A DNA stretch of 64,000 nucleotides from Bradyrhizobium ivorense (GTDB lineage Bacteria; Pseudomonadota; Alphaproteobacteria; Rhizobiales; Xanthobacteraceae). The notes under the pieces are model-generated. The model was not told the origin of the DNA, ran no database searches, and saw only the letters and a program-made list of their open reading frames with translations. The DNA is taken from positions 496,001 to 560,000 of the forward strand of contig NZ_CAADFC020000004.1 of assembly GCF_900696085.1 (NCBI RefSeq), given 5' to 3'. Below, one piece after another: positions 34,306 to 44,096 of the stretch (its first letter is position 1; the number at the start of each line of letters is the position of its first letter). Position numbers and translations under genes: made by a program.

Positions 34306-35754
34306 ATGACGTTCAAGCGTCCCTACGGCGCGGGACTGGCGGCACTTGCAGTCGGCCTGTTTGCCGCGACCGCCGCCTACGCCGAGCCAACCGTCAACAA
34401 GGGCGACAACGCCTGGATGCTGACCTCGACGGTGCTGGTGCTGCTGATGACCATCCCGGGCCTCGCGCTGTTCTACGGCGGTCTGGTCCGCTCCAAGAAC
34501 ATGCTCTCGGTGCTGGCGCAGGTGTTCTACACCGTCTGCCTCGTCACCGTGCTCTGGGCCCTCTACGGCTACAGCCTCGCCTTCACCGGCGGGTCCGACT
34601 TCATCGGCGGCTTCTCCAAGGCCTTCATGATGGGGATCACCACCGACTCGAAGGCGGCGACCTTCTCGGTCGACGCCAACATCTCGGAGCTGGTCTATGT
34701 CTGCTTCCAGATGACCTTCGCGGCGATCACCCCGGCCCTCATCGTCGGCGCCTTCGCCGAGCGCATGAAGTTCGCGGCGGTGGCGCTGTTCATCCCGCTC
34801 TGGGTGACCCTGATCTACTTCCCGATCGCGCACATGGTCTGGTACTGGCCGGGCCCGGACGCGATCCAGGATGCCGCCAAGGCGCTCGCCGCTGCGGCTG
34901 ACGGCGCGGCCAAGACCGCGGCGCAGGCCAAGCTCGACGAGATCAACGCCGACGCCGGCTGGATCTTCAAGAAGGGCGCGATCGACTTCGCCGGCGGCAC
35001 CGTGGTGCACATCAACGCGGGCATCGCCGGTCTCGTCGGCGCGCTGCTGATCGGCAAGCGCACCGGCTACGGCAAGGAGCTGATGGCTCCGCACTCGCTG
35101 ACCATGACCATGATCGGCGCCTCGCTGCTCTGGGTCGGCTGGTTCGGCTTCAACGCCGGCTCCAACCTCGAAGCCAATGGCGGCGCTGCGCTCGCCATGA
35201 CCAACTCCTTCGTGGCCACGGCCGCGGCGGCGCTGGCCTGGATGTTCGCGGAGTGGATCATCAAGGGCCATCCCTCGCTGCTCGGCGCGCTCTCGGGCGC
35301 GGTCGCGGGCCTCGTCGCGGTGACGCCGGCGGCCGGCTACGCCGGTCCGATGGGCGCCATCGTGCTCGGCCTCGTGGTCGGCGTGGTGTGCCTGTTCTTC
35401 TGCACCGTAGTGAAGAACGCGCTCGGCTATGACGACTCGCTCGACGTGTTCGGCGTCCACTGCGTCGGCGGCATCGTCGGCGCGCTCGGCACCGGCATCC
35501 TGGTCAACCCGGCGCTCGGCGGCGCGGGCATCATCGACTACACCGCGATCCCGCCGAAGGTCGCCGACTACGACCTCGTGACCCAGATGGTTTCGCAGTG
35601 CTGGGGCGTCGGCACCACGCTGGTGTGGTCGGGCATCGGCTCGGCGATCCTCTACAAGGTCGTCGACGTGATCGTCGGCCTGCGCGCCAATGTCGAGACC
35701 GAGCGTGAAGGCCTCGACATCACCGAGCACACCGAGCGCGCCTACAACATGTGA
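34306..35754 (+). CDS. amtB: Ammonium transporter AmtB (second copy), with Ala-rich loop
   Basis: 482-residue ammonium channel with a signal-like N-terminus (GLAALAVGLFAATAAYAEP), IPGLALFYGGLVRSKN and the pore histidines in VVHINAGIAG and DVFGVHCVGG. Compared with the first copy it carries about 35-40 extra residues (about 182-222), Ala/Lys/Asp-rich, between HMVWYWPGPD and GAIDFAGG, that is in the loop before helix 5. CAGGAGTAAAATAAC gives a strong ribosome site. An intrinsic terminator closes the operon. Confidence 0.96.
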   Translation: MTFKRPYGAGLAALAVGLFAATAAYAEPTVNKGDNAWMLTSTVLVLLMTIPGLALFYGGLVRSKNMLSVLAQVFYTVCLVTVLWALYGYSLAFTGGSDFIGGFSKAFMMGITTDSKAATFSVDANISELVYVCFQMTFAAITPALIVGAFAERMKFAAVALFIPLWVTLIYFPIAHMVWYWPGPDAIQDAAKALAAAADGAAKTAAQAKLDEINADAGWIFKKGAIDFAGGTVVHINAGIAGLVGALLIGKRTGYGKELMAPHSLTMTMIGASLLWVGWFGFNAGSNLEANGGAALAMTNSFVATAAAALAWMFAEWIIKGHPSLLGALSGAVAGLVAVTPAAGYAGPMGAIVLGLVVGVVCLFFCTVVKNALGYDDSLDVFGVHCVGGIVGALGTGILVNPALGGAGIIDYTAIPPKVADYDLVTQMVSQCWGVGTTLVWSGIGSAILYKVVDVIVGLRANVETEREGLDITEHTERAYNM

Positions 35755-35837
35755 GTTCTCCCGGGGGGCGGCCTCCCCAAGCGGCCGCTCCCAGAACTAC
35801 GGCCCGGGCACATACCCGGCAATGCCCGGACCGTTGA

Positions 35838-35872
35838 GGGGCTCCAGCGCAAGTTGGAGCCCCTTTCTTTTT
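35838..35872 (+). terminator. Intrinsic terminator after the second amtB
   Basis: GGGGCTCCA (35838-35846), 8-base loop, TGGAGCCCC (35855-35863), then TTTCTTTTTT. It lies 84 bp past the amtB stop. Confidence 0.93.
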
Positions 35873-35954
35873 CCCCGCGCTTGAGAAAAAATTGTCAGAA
35901 TAACGTGCCACCGTGGAATGATACGGTCAGACCAACAACAATCGGGAGGACGTC

Positions 35955-36359
35955 ATGAAGCTCGAAGGCGGATGCTATTGCGGCAAGGTGCGCTATGAGG
36001 CCGAGGGCGAGCCGATGATGGCGGCGCAGTGTCTGTGCCGCGAGTGCCAGTACATCACCGGCGGCGGGCCGAATATGTTCATGGCGATGCCGACCACCGG
36101 CTTCAAATACACCGCAAGCGAGCCCAAGCAGTTCACCCGCAAGGACCTCGAGCGTGCGGTCACCCGCGAATTCTGCCCGGAATGCGGCACGCATTTGGTG
36201 ACCAAGGTACCCGGTCTGCCCGCCACCATCCTCAAGGTCGGCACCTTCGACGACCCCTCGGTGTTCAGCCCGCAGATGACGATCTACACCTGCGACAAGC
36301 AGACCTTCCACCACGTGCCCGACGGCAAGCCGGCCTTCGAGAAGCTGCCGGCGCGGTAG
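35955..36359 (+). CDS. GFA family protein (Mss4-like zinc fold)
   Basis: 134-residue protein of the glutathione-dependent formaldehyde-activating enzyme-like family. Zinc-binding cysteines are visible: C7 and C9 (CYCGKVRYE), C26, C28 and C31 (CLCREC), and FCPECGTHL later. Most members are not true Gfa enzymes, so the activity is unknown. GGGAGGA lies 7 bases before the ATG at 35955. It is preceded by the amtB terminator and so is transcribed alone. Confidence 0.9.
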   Translation: MKLEGGCYCGKVRYEAEGEPMMAAQCLCRECQYITGGGPNMFMAMPTTGFKYTASEPKQFTRKDLERAVTREFCPECGTHLVTKVPGLPATILKVGTFDDPSVFSPQMTIYTCDKQTFHHVPDGKPAFEKLPAR

Positions 36360-36715
36360 GCGAGCGCTTGTCATGGCCGGGCTTGACCCGGCCATCCATC
36401 CCGCTTCGCAAGATTCTTTCCCGATTGATGGATGCCCGGGTCAAGCCCGGGCATTACGAGTCGTGGGAGGCCGCATCAGCAGGACTTCGCGCTCCGGCGT
36501 GATGATGAGCGCTCTGATAGCGCGGCGAAAAATCATGTCTCAGTACAATTTTTCCGGGGCCCGCGCTGCTATCATGCGGGCAGGCTTCTCCGCAGTTCGG
36601 ACCGGGCGCCGATGGTTAATCGCGTCTTAACCTCGCCCTATCTATGGTGACTTGATCGGTTTACGGTCGGCCCCCCTCCACCCCCGACCGCAGTGAAAGT
36701 GCTGGCGCTTCAAAC
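36360..36715. other. Gene-free stretch before the ftsK operon, 356 bp
   Basis: No gene is supported. The left part (36369-36456) is a palindromic repeat with arms built on CATGGCCGGGCTTGACCCGG and GGATGCCCGGGTCAAGCCCGG. The right part contains the CtrA-like box at 36614-36632 and should hold the operon promoter. Confidence 0.65.
36614..36632. promoter_or_regulatory. CtrA-like box (GGTTAA-N7-TTAACC)
   Basis: TTAA at 36616-36619 and 36627-36630 with exactly seven bases between, extended by GG and CC into a symmetric 19-bp site. TTAA-N7-TTAA is the binding consensus of the cell-cycle regulator CtrA in alphaproteobacteria. It stands 84 bp before the first gene of the aminotransferase-ftsK-lolA group. 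Confidence 0.65.
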
Positions 36716-37939
36716 ATGGCAATGACCGCCTCATCCGGCGTGGCGCAGGGCGCCGGCAATGTCGCATCCGGCCAGGCCGAGCGTTCCCCATTCGTGCGGA
36801 CCACCGAGCTGCTGGCACCCTACCAGCCGGCTAAGCCCTTGATTACGCTATCAGTCGGCGAGCCGCAGCACCCGGTGCCGGAGTTCGTCGGACCGGTGCT
36901 GGCGAAGCATACCGCCGAGTTCGGCCGCTATCCGATGGCCAAGGGCATCGAGCCGTTCCGCCGTGCCGCCGCGGCCTGGCTGTCGAGCCGGTTCCGGCTG
37001 CCCCGGGCGGTCGATCCGGAGAGCGAGGTGCTCGTGCTGAACGGCAGCCGCGAGGGGCTGTTCTTTGCCGCGATCACGGCCGCCCGTTACGTCAGTCCGC
37101 GCAAGGGACGGCCGGCGATCCTGATGCCGAACCCATTCTACCCGGCCTATGGCGCCGGCACCCGCGCCGCCGGCTGCGAGCAGATCTATCTGCCGACCAC
37201 GCTCGCCAACGGTTTTCTGCCCGACCTCGATTCGATCGACGAGGCGACCTGGGCGCGCACCGTCGCGTTCTTCATCGCCTCGCCGGCGAACCCGCAGGGC
37301 TCGGTCGCCTCGCGCGCCTACTTCATGCGGCTGAAGGAGCTCGCCGACCGTTACGGCTTCATCATCTTGAGCGACGAGTGCTACTCGGAGATCTATACCC
37401 GCGAGGCGCCGGGCAGCATGCTGGAATGCGCCGGGCCCGACTTCGCCAATGTGGTCGTGTTCCAATCACTGTCGAAGCGCTCGAACCTGCCAGGCATGCG
37501 CGTCGGCTTCGCCGCCGGCGACAAAAAGTTTTTGGCCGCATTCCTCGAGCTGCGTAACGTCGCGGCGCCGCAGGTACCGGTGCCGCTGCAGCATGTCGCG
37601 GTCGCCGCCTACGGCGACGAGGCGCATGTCGAGGAGAACCGCCGGCTCTATCGCATCAAGTTCGATTTCGCCGACCAGATTCTCGGCAACCGCTACGGCT
37701 TCAAGCGACCGGCCGGAGGCTTCTGCGTCTGGCTCGATGTCTCCGATCGCGGCGGCGACGAGGCGGTGACGGTGCAGCTCTATCGCGACGCCGGCGTGCG
37801 GGTAATTCCCGGCAGCTATTTGGCGCGCCAGCAGAACGACGGTTCCAATCCGGGCGCGGGCTACATCCGCCTTGCGCTGGTCTCCGACAGTGAATCCACG
37901 GCGGAGGCGTTGCACCGCCTGGTCGAAACCCTGGGTTAA
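36716..37939 (+). CDS. Class I/II aminotransferase, DapC-like
   Basis: 407-residue PLP-dependent fold-type I aminotransferase. The N-terminal part has [10 protein letters not shown] and [11 protein letters not shown], then [10 protein letters not shown] and SDECYSEIY, and the PLP-lysine motif is [15 protein letters not shown]. The sequence resembles N-succinyl-diaminopimelate aminotransferases (DapC) of the lysine/peptidoglycan route, but substrate assignment in this family is unreliable. ATG 36716 or 36722 are both possible starts. It lies 22 bp before ftsK and likely shares its transcript, behind a CtrA-like box. Confidence 0.88.
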   Translation: MAMTASSGVAQGAGNVASGQAERSPFVRTTELLAPYQPAKPLITLSVGEPQHPVPEFVGPVLAKHTAEFGRYPMAKGIEPFRRAAAAWLSSRFRLPRAVDPESEVLVLNGSREGLFFAAITAARYVSPRKGRPAILMPNPFYPAYGAGTRAAGCEQIYLPTTLANGFLPDLDSIDEATWARTVAFFIASPANPQGSVASRAYFMRLKELADRYGFIILSDECYSEIYTREAPGSMLECAGPDFANVVVFQSLSKRSNLPGMRVGFAAGDKKFLAAFLELRNVAAPQVPVPLQHVAVAAYGDEAHVEENRRLYRIKFDFADQILGNRYGFKRPAGGFCVWLDVSDRGGDEAVTVQLYRDAGVRVIPGSYLARQQNDGSNPGAGYIRLALVSDSESTAEALHRLVETLG

Positions 37940-37961
37940 TCGCAAAGCGCGAAGATTGAGT

Positions 37962-40442
37962 ATGCCTGCGATCGAACGAGTCATTCCCCTGGTCGGCCAT
38001 CTGCCGCACTCCATGCGCGAGGCGCTGGCGCGGCGGCTGCGCGAATTGACCGGGCTCGGCCTGATCGCGCTGTCGGGCGTGGTCGCGGCGGCGCTGATGA
38101 CCTGGTCGGTGCAGGACCCTTCGCTGAGCCACGCCACCTCGCGCGCGATCCGCAATGTGGTCGGCTATCCCGGTGCGATCGGCGCGGATCTCTTGATGCA
38201 GATCCTCGGGCTCGGCGCGATCATGCTGGTGCTGCCGGTCGCGGTGTGGGGCTGGCGGATGCTGACGCACCGGCCGTTCGACCGCGAAGCGCTACGGCTC
38301 GGCTGCTGGATCCTCACCACCGTGATCGCGGCGGGCTTTGCCAGCTGCTGGCCGCACAACACCGCCTGGCCGCTGCCGACCGGGCTCGGCGGCGTGGTCG
38401 GCGATGCGCTGCTGCGCGCGCCGGCGGTGGCATTCGGTCCGCCCGGCTTCATCTACCGCGTCGTGCTCGGCCTGATCCTGTTTGTCGCAATGGTGCCGTG
38501 CTTCCTGTTCGCCTGCGGCTGGGGTGCCAAAGAGCAGGATGACGAGCTGACGCCGATCGCCGATGACGACGAGCCGTTCGTCGAGGAGGACGAGGACCGC
38601 AGCTCGGTCTCGCTGGGCTGGCTGTTCCATGCGCTGATGAGCGCCAAGGCGCGGCTCGGCTGGCTGTTCACCACCGCCTACAAATCGCTGGTATCGAGCG
38701 CCTCGCAGGGTCGCGCCGGCGCCTTCGAGCGCCAGGAACCGAATATCGGCGGCAGCGGCCGCGCCGCGCCCTCGATCGCGCCCGCCGGACACGACCAGGA
38801 CGAAGACGAAGCCTTCGACCACGGCGGCGACGATGAGGAAGACGAGGACGAGGACGAGGAAGCTCCCGCTGCCCGCGCCCCGCGCAAGAAAGCCGAGCCG
38901 AAGCCGAAGAAAAGGAATTCGGACAAGTTCGAGCTGCCGTCCGTCTCCGTGCTCACGGCGCCGAAGGCCAGCGACCGCCAGCCGCTGAGCAAGGCCGAGC
39001 TGGAAGCCAATTCGCGCGCGCTGGAGGGCGTGCTGCAGGATTTCGGCGTGCGCGGCGAGATCGTCAAAGCCAATCCCGGTCCTGTGGTGACGCTGTACGA
39101 GCTCGAGCCGGCGCCTGGCATCAAATCGTCGCGCGTCATCGGCCTGTCCGACGACATCGCCCGCTCGATGAGCGCGCTGTCGGCCCGCGTCGCCGTCGTC
39201 GCCGGCCGCAATGCGATCGGCATCGAGCTGCCGAACGCGCATCGCGAGAAGGTTTATCTGCGCGAGCTCCTGGTCGCCAAGGAGAGCACCGAGTCGGTTG
39301 CAAAACTGCCGTTGTGCCTCGGCAAGACCATCGGCGGCGACCCTGTCATCATCGATCTCGCGCGCACGCCGCACATGCTGATCGCCGGCACCACCGGCTC
39401 CGGCAAATCGGTCGCGATCAACACCATGATCCTCAGCCTGGTCTACCGGCTGCGCCCGGATCAGTGCCGCCTGATCATGGTCGACCCGAAGATGCTCGAA
39501 CTCTCCGTCTATGACGGCATTCCCCATCTGCTGACGCCCGTCGTCACCGATCCGAAGAAGGCGGTGGTGGCGCTGAAGTGGGCGGTGCGCGAGATGGAAG
39601 AGCGCTACAAGAAGATGGCCAAGCTCGGCGTCCGCAACATCGACGGCTACAACCAGCGCCTGGTCGAAGCCAAGACCAAGGGCGAGGAGCTGACGCGGAC
39701 CGTGCACACCGGCTTCGACAAGGAGACCGGCAAGGCGATCTACGAGGAAGAGAAGCTCGACCTCGATCCGCTGCCCTACATCGTCATCATCGTCGACGAG
39801 ATGGCCGACCTCATGATGGTCGCCGGCAAGGACATCGAAGGCGCGGTGCAGCGTCTCGCGCAGATGGCGCGCGCCGCGGGCCTGCACGTGATCCTCGCGA
39901 CGCAACGTCCGTCGGTCGACGTCATCACCGGCACGATCAAGGCGAACTTCCCGACCCGCATTGCCTTCCAGGTCACGTCGAAGATCGACAGCCGCACCAT
40001 TCTGGGCGAGATGGGCGCCGAGCAGCTGCTTGGCCAGGGCGACATGCTCTATATGGCCGGCGGCGGCCGCATCAGCCGCGTGCACGGCCCGTTCGCGTCG
40101 GATGAAGAAGTCGAGAAGGTGGTGCGTCATCTCAAGACGCAAGGCGCGCCGGAATATCTCGAGGCGGTCACCGCGGAAGAACCCGCGGAGGGCGAGGACG
40201 GCGCGGTGTTCGACGCCACAGGCATGGGCGGCGACGGCGGCGGCGATCTGTTCACGCAGGCGGTTGCGATCGTCAAGCGCGACCGCAAGGCCTCGACCTC
40301 CTACATTCAGCGCCGGCTGCAAATCGGTTATAACCGCGCCGCCTCGCTGATGGAGCGGATGGAACTGGAAGGTATCGTCGGCCCGGCCAATCACGCCGGA
40401 AAGCGCGAAATCCTAGTCGGCGAGGAAGAAGGCCAGTTCTGA
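37962..40442 (+). CDS. ftsK: DNA translocase FtsK
   Basis: 826-residue septal DNA pump that clears and dimer-resolves chromosome termini at division. Four N-terminal membrane helices (about residues 25-185) are followed by an acidic linker ([21 protein letters not shown]) and the RecA-like motor with Walker A GTTGSGKS (476-483) and Walker [13 protein letters not shown] (near 611). The C-terminal winged-helix gamma domain ([20 protein letters not shown]) reads KOPS-type sequences. The ATG at 37962 ([15 protein letters not shown]) follows the aminotransferase stop; earlier in-frame codons overlap that gene and look spurious. Confidence 0.96.
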   Translation: MPAIERVIPLVGHLPHSMREALARRLRELTGLGLIALSGVVAAALMTWSVQDPSLSHATSRAIRNVVGYPGAIGADLLMQILGLGAIMLVLPVAVWGWRMLTHRPFDREALRLGCWILTTVIAAGFASCWPHNTAWPLPTGLGGVVGDALLRAPAVAFGPPGFIYRVVLGLILFVAMVPCFLFACGWGAKEQDDELTPIADDDEPFVEEDEDRSSVSLGWLFHALMSAKARLGWLFTTAYKSLVSSASQGRAGAFERQEPNIGGSGRAAPSIAPAGHDQDEDEAFDHGGDDEEDEDEDEEAPAARAPRKKAEPKPKKRNSDKFELPSVSVLTAPKASDRQPLSKAELEANSRALEGVLQDFGVRGEIVKANPGPVVTLYELEPAPGIKSSRVIGLSDDIARSMSALSARVAVVAGRNAIGIELPNAHREKVYLRELLVAKESTESVAKLPLCLGKTIGGDPVIIDLARTPHMLIAGTTGSGKSVAINTMILSLVYRLRPDQCRLIMVDPKMLELSVYDGIPHLLTPVVTDPKKAVVALKWAVREMEERYKKMAKLGVRNIDGYNQRLVEAKTKGEELTRTVHTGFDKETGKAIYEEEKLDLDPLPYIVIIVDEMADLMMVAGKDIEGAVQRLAQMARAAGLHVILATQRPSVDVITGTIKANFPTRIAFQVTSKIDSRTILGEMGAEQLLGQGDMLYMAGGGRISRVHGPFASDEEVEKVVRHLKTQGAPEYLEAVTAEEPAEGEDGAVFDATGMGGDGGGDLFTQAVAIVKRDRKASTSYIQRRLQIGYNRAASLMERMELEGIVGPANHAGKREILVGEEEGQF

Positions 40443-40540
40443 CCGGGGGCGATCATCACGGAAAAACCATATCTCCCTCGGAAGAGGCGGGATAAAGTCG
40501 GGCAAGCGGGACGAGCGTCGAACAGAGACTGACATATCTG

Positions 40541-41374
40541 ATGGCAAAACACCTCACTCACCGCGGCACGCGCACCGCGCTGGCTCTCCTCGTCTCCGCT
40601 GCGATCGCCGGTGCTGCCACCGCGCAGAACGCGCCGGCGCCGCAAAAGCCCGCGCCGGCGCCCAAAGCGGCGCCGAAGGCCAAGGACGCCGGCGCCCAGA
40701 GCAATGCGCAGGACAAGGATAAGGACAAGGGCCCGACGACGACGGGCGCCACCCAGGCACCGCCGAACCCGGTGATCCCCGATCCGCGGCGCAACGTGCC
40801 CGCCAACATCTTCCAGACCTTCGACGCCAACCAGAAGGCGCAGGCCGCCAAGGTCTCGGCCTATCTGTCGTCGCTGCAGACCATGGTCGGCAATTTCGTC
40901 CAGGTCGGCCCCGACGGCACCAAGACCAAGGGCGATTTCTACATCCAGAAGCCCGGCAAGGTGCGCTTCGAATATGAGGAGCCGAGCCCGATCGAGATCA
41001 TCGCCGACGGCTCGTCGGTGGCGGTGCGCGACCGCCGGCTCGCCACCCAGGACATCTATCCGCTGTCGCAGACCCCGCTGCGCTATCTGCTGTCGGACCG
41101 CATCGACCTGATGAAGGACACCAACGTCATCAGCGTCACCGCCGACGACGTCTTCGTCAGCATCACCATCGAGGAGAAGCAGGCGCTGGTCGGCACCAGC
41201 CGCTTCCTGCTGATGGTCGGTGCTAAGGACGGCAAGCTCAAGCAGTGGACCGTCACCGATCCGCAGGGCTACGACACCACGGTTGCGGTCTACAATCTCG
41301 ACGTCAACCAGAAGCCCGATCCGGCGCTGTTCAAGATCGATTTCACGACCTATCCGGGCAGCTCGCCGGGGTAG
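40541..41374 (+). CDS. lolA: Outer-membrane lipoprotein carrier LolA
   Basis: 277-residue periplasmic chaperone that ferries lipoproteins to the outer membrane. The N-terminal signal (TALALLVSAAIAGAATAQ) is followed by a long Pro/Ala/Lys linker (about residues 30-80) not seen in E. coli LolA, then the open beta-barrel domain with VGNFVQVGPDGTKTKGDFYIQKPGKVRFEYE-type strands. ATG 40541 gives a normal signal peptide. It follows ftsK by 98 bp on the same strand, as in many alphaproteobacteria. Confidence 0.92.
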   Translation: MAKHLTHRGTRTALALLVSAAIAGAATAQNAPAPQKPAPAPKAAPKAKDAGAQSNAQDKDKDKGPTTTGATQAPPNPVIPDPRRNVPANIFQTFDANQKAQAAKVSAYLSSLQTMVGNFVQVGPDGTKTKGDFYIQKPGKVRFEYEEPSPIEIIADGSSVAVRDRRLATQDIYPLSQTPLRYLLSDRIDLMKDTNVISVTADDVFVSITIEEKQALVGTSRFLLMVGAKDGKLKQWTVTDPQGYDTTVAVYNLDVNQKPDPALFKIDFTTYPGSSPG

Positions 41375-41466
41375 CCTCGTCTTCTCCCTCGCAAGCGGGC
41401 GAGGTGAGATCCCGCTTGTGGACAAGGCCTCGGCCGCAGCGAGAACCGTGCTAAGACGCAGCTCTC

Positions 41467-42282
41467 ATGCGGTTCTCCGTCACCACCTGGAACATCAATT
41501 CGGTGCGCCTGCGCATCGATATCGTCGCCAAATTCATCAAGGCGGCGCGACCGGACGTACTCTGTCTGCAGGAGACCAAATGCATCGACGATGCGTTTCC
41601 GCTGAAGCGTTTCAAGCGGCTCGGCTATGAGCATGTCGCGCTGAACGGGCAGAAGGGCTATCACGGCGTCGCCATCGTCTCGCGGTTGCCGTTCGAGAGC
41701 ACCGACATCAGGACGTTCTGCGACAAGCTCGATTCACGGCATGTCTCGGTCTCGTTCGGCGAGAAGGCGCAGCTGGCAAAGCCGCTGGTGCTGCATAATT
41801 TCTACGTGCCGGCCGGCGGCGACATCCCCGATCCCGCGCTCAATCCGAAGTTCGAGCACAAGCTGCAATTCCTCGACGAGATGAAAGCTTGCGAGCCGCT
41901 GCATCCGCGCGGCGACGACCGCCACATCCTGGTCGGCGACCTCAACGTCGCGCCGCACGAGAACGACGTGTGGTCGCACAAGCAGCTGTTGAAGGTGGTC
42001 TCGCACACGCCGGTCGAGACCGAAAAGCTGCTCGCAGCGCAAGCGCATGGCGAATGGTTCGACATCGCGCGCGAGCGCATTCCGATGTCGGAAAAGGTCT
42101 ACACCTGGTGGAGCTACCGCGCCGCCGACTGGACAGTCGGTGACCGCGGCCGCCGGCTCGATCACATCTGGGTGTCGCGCGCGCTGAAGGATTCTGTCAG
42201 CGACTTCAAGATCACCCGCGACGCCCGCAGCTGGGATCGCCCGTCGGACCACGTGCCGGTGACGGCGGTGCTGGAGGTGTGA
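41467..42282 (+). CDS. xthA: Exodeoxyribonuclease III
   Basis: 271-residue AP endonuclease / 3'-5' exonuclease of the EEP fold, used in base excision repair. The metal and active-site motifs are TWNINSVRLR, LQETKC (catalytic Glu), HNFYVPAGGD, VGDLNVAPHENDVW and the closing SDHVPVTAVLEV. Normal length; ATG at 41467. It lies 92 bp after lolA. A run of palindromic repeats follows. Confidence 0.96.
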   Translation: MRFSVTTWNINSVRLRIDIVAKFIKAARPDVLCLQETKCIDDAFPLKRFKRLGYEHVALNGQKGYHGVAIVSRLPFESTDIRTFCDKLDSRHVSVSFGEKAQLAKPLVLHNFYVPAGGDIPDPALNPKFEHKLQFLDEMKACEPLHPRGDDRHILVGDLNVAPHENDVWSHKQLLKVVSHTPVETEKLLAAQAHGEWFDIARERIPMSEKVYTWWSYRAADWTVGDRGRRLDHIWVSRALKDSVSDFKITRDARSWDRPSDHVPVTAVLEV

Positions 42283-42635
42283 CTGGTCTCGCCGAACCAG
42301 GCCCGTGATCCGTCACCCTGAGAGGGTGTGAAGCTTTGTCCTCACCCACCGCTGTCATCGCCCGGCCTGTGCGCAATTGCGCACATGGACCGGGCGATCC
42401 AGTACGCCGCGGCCTCTCGGTTCATTCACCACTGCCTCTGGAATACTGGATCACCCGCATGCGCGGGTGATGACACCGAGCAAGTTGAGCTAACCAACCC
42501 GTCACCCTGAGGTGCGAGCTCTTGCGAGCCTCGAAGGGTCGACGGCCCCGCTGGTGGCCGATTCATCCTTCGAGGCTCGCAAGAGCTCGCACCTCAGGAT
42601 GACGGATCAGAGAGCTTTCGCCGGGATGGCGCCGG
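42283..42635. other. Gene-free, repeat-filled stretch, 353 bp
   Basis: Between the convergent xthA and cNMP-binding genes. It is made of two palindromic elements: about 42346-42476 (contains TGCGCAATTGCGCA and GGATCACCCGCATGCGCGGGTGAT) and repeat A copy 2 at 42498-42605. Short open frames across it are repeat translations, not genes. Confidence 0.75.
42498..42605. repeat. Palindromic repeat family A, copy 2
   Basis: CCCGTCACCCTGAGGTGCGAG at one end and CTCGCACCTCAGGATGACGG at the other, with a nearly continuous hairpin through CTTGCGAGCCTCGAAGG and CCTTCGAGGCTCGCAAG. It resembles copies at 3405 and 45456. Confidence 0.88.
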
Positions 42636-43076
42636 CTATGTACTCAGCTTGGCGCCCGCCATCAAAATATCGCTGGCGAGCTGGCTGGTCCGCATCGCCA
42701 TTTCATCGCGCAGGCGGCGGGCGGCGGCGGGATCGCTTTCCAGCACGCGCTGAAAGAGAGAGCGCGCGACGCGGATGACGGAGGCGCGCTCCAGCGCGAT
42801 CGCCGTGGACGGCCGCTTCATCGCGACGATCAGTGCGAGCTCGCCGATCAGCGCGCCGGGCGCCGCGACGATCTCGGCGCCGCCTTCCTCGACCCGAAAG
42901 GTACCGCGCTGCACGACATAGCCGGCATCGGCGTCGTCGCCGGCGCGGAACAGCACGTCGCCGGTATTGAAGTCGCGTTGCTCGGAGCCGATCGCCAGCA
43001 TGCGCAGGGAGCTCTCGCCCAACAGACGCATCGTCGGGACCCGCTCGAGCAGGGCTACGTCATCATCGATCGACAT
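42636..43076 (-). CDS. Cyclic nucleotide-binding domain protein
   Basis: 146-residue single cNMP-binding domain (CRP-type beta-roll): GDVLFRAGDDADAGYVVQRGTFRV, then the phosphate-binding cassette region PGALIGELALIVAMKRPSTAIALE, and a helical tail. There is no DNA-binding domain or enzyme domain, so it may act through a partner. It lies 59 bp after the response regulator gene on the same strand. A homologous pair (OtpR/CenR with a cAMP-kinase-regulatory-like gene) is known from Brucella, supporting a joint role in envelope stress control. Confidence 0.9.
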   Translation of the reverse strand: MSIDDDVALLERVPTMRLLGESSLRMLAIGSEQRDFNTGDVLFRAGDDADAGYVVQRGTFRVEEGGAEIVAAPGALIGELALIVAMKRPSTAIALERASVIRVARSLFQRVLESDPAAARRLRDEMAMRTSQLASDILMAGAKLST

Positions 43077-43135
43077 TCAGGGCCGGTGACCGGGGGGTGC
43101 GCCTCGATTTCACGAATCGTTGAGCGCAAAGCGTA

Positions 43136-43822
43136 TCACGGCACCAGCTTGTAGCCACCGGCTTCCGTGACCAGGATTTCCGGGTTGGCGGCGTCCTTCT
43201 CGATCTTCTGGCGGAGGCGGTAGATGTGGGTTTCAAGCGTGTGGGTGGTGACACCGGAATTGTAGCCCCAGACCTCCTGGAGCAGGGTCTCGCGCGACAC
43301 CGGCAGCTGGCCGGCACGGTAGAGGAAGCGCAGGATCGCGGTTTCCTTCTCGGTCAGCCGCACCTTCCGGGCATTGGGACCGGTCAGCATCTTGGAGCCG
43401 GGCCGGAACGAGTAGGGGCCGACCGAGAACACCGCGTCCTCGCTGGCCTCGTGCTGGCGCAGCTGCGCCCGGATCCGGGCGAGCAGCACGGCGAAGCGGA
43501 ACGGCTTGGCCACATAGTCGTTGGCACCGCTTTCCAGACCGAGAATCGTGTCGGAATCAGTGTCGTGGCCGGTCAGCATGATGATCGGGGCCTTGAAGCC
43601 GCCCTTGCGCAAGCTGCGGACCACTTCGCGGCCGTCGGTGTCGGGCAGGCCGACATCCATCAGAACGAGATCGGGAGAGTTGGCTTTGGCGGCGCTGGCG
43701 CCCTTGGCGCCGGTATCGACAGCGGAGGCTTCGAATTCTTCGTGCAGCGAGAGCTGCTCGACCAGCGTATCGCGCAGATCGGTATCGTCATCCACGATCA
43801 AGATCTTGCGGGCATTGGCCAT
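43136..43822 (-). CDS. cenR: OmpR-type response regulator, CenR/OtpR-like
   Basis: 228-residue two-component regulator. The receiver domain (1-120) has the acidic pocket VDDDTD, phospho-Asp56 in LVLMDVGLP, the switch Thr in MLTGHD and Lys in YVAKPF. The winged-helix output domain includes [34 protein letters not shown] and TLETHIYRLRQKIE. In alphaproteobacteria this type with a neighbouring cNMP-binding gene is CenR (Brucella OtpR), which controls envelope and division genes. The name is inferred from similarity and context. No histidine kinase gene is adjacent. Confidence 0.85.
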   Translation of the reverse strand: MANARKILIVDDDTDLRDTLVEQLSLHEEFEASAVDTGAKGASAAKANSPDLVLMDVGLPDTDGREVVRSLRKGGFKAPIIMLTGHDTDSDTILGLESGANDYVAKPFRFAVLLARIRAQLRQHEASEDAVFSVGPYSFRPGSKMLTGPNARKVRLTEKETAILRFLYRAGQLPVSRETLLQEVWGYNSGVTTHTLETHIYRLRQKIEKDAANPEILVTEAGGYKLVP

Positions 43823-44096
43823 AGGTACAATCCTTCGGGGCGGGGCGGTCAGAAGCGAGCGCTTATGGCCGTAACGTGGTCTAGACGTGACCTGAGCTGG
43901 TCCAGCCGGACTTGGGCTAGATATGCTCTCAGGTAGGCGATTGTTACCGATTCACAAGGCGACGCAGTTTACCCCAGAATCAGCGGGCAGGAGGTGAATG
44001 TCCTGTAATACCGCGGGAATAGTGCAAATGGGGCTTTCGAGGCAAGTTCGATTTGGAACGATTCTTAAAGGAAGACCAGCTATTTCAATCACTTAT

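Noticed and set aside
36369..36456. Palindromic element considered as a CRISPR-like or attachment site
   Set aside because: A single imperfect hairpin with no regular spacers, no cas or integrase genes, and design like the other dispersed repeats.
38292..40394. 700-codon open frame antisense to ftsK
   Set aside because: ftsK is certain on the plus strand with all motifs; the antisense product has His/Asp/Arg-rich low-complexity composition and no recognisable fold.
42328..42778. Short plus-strand frames between xthA and the cNMP gene
   Set aside because: They translate palindromic repeats and the antisense of the cNMP-binding gene.
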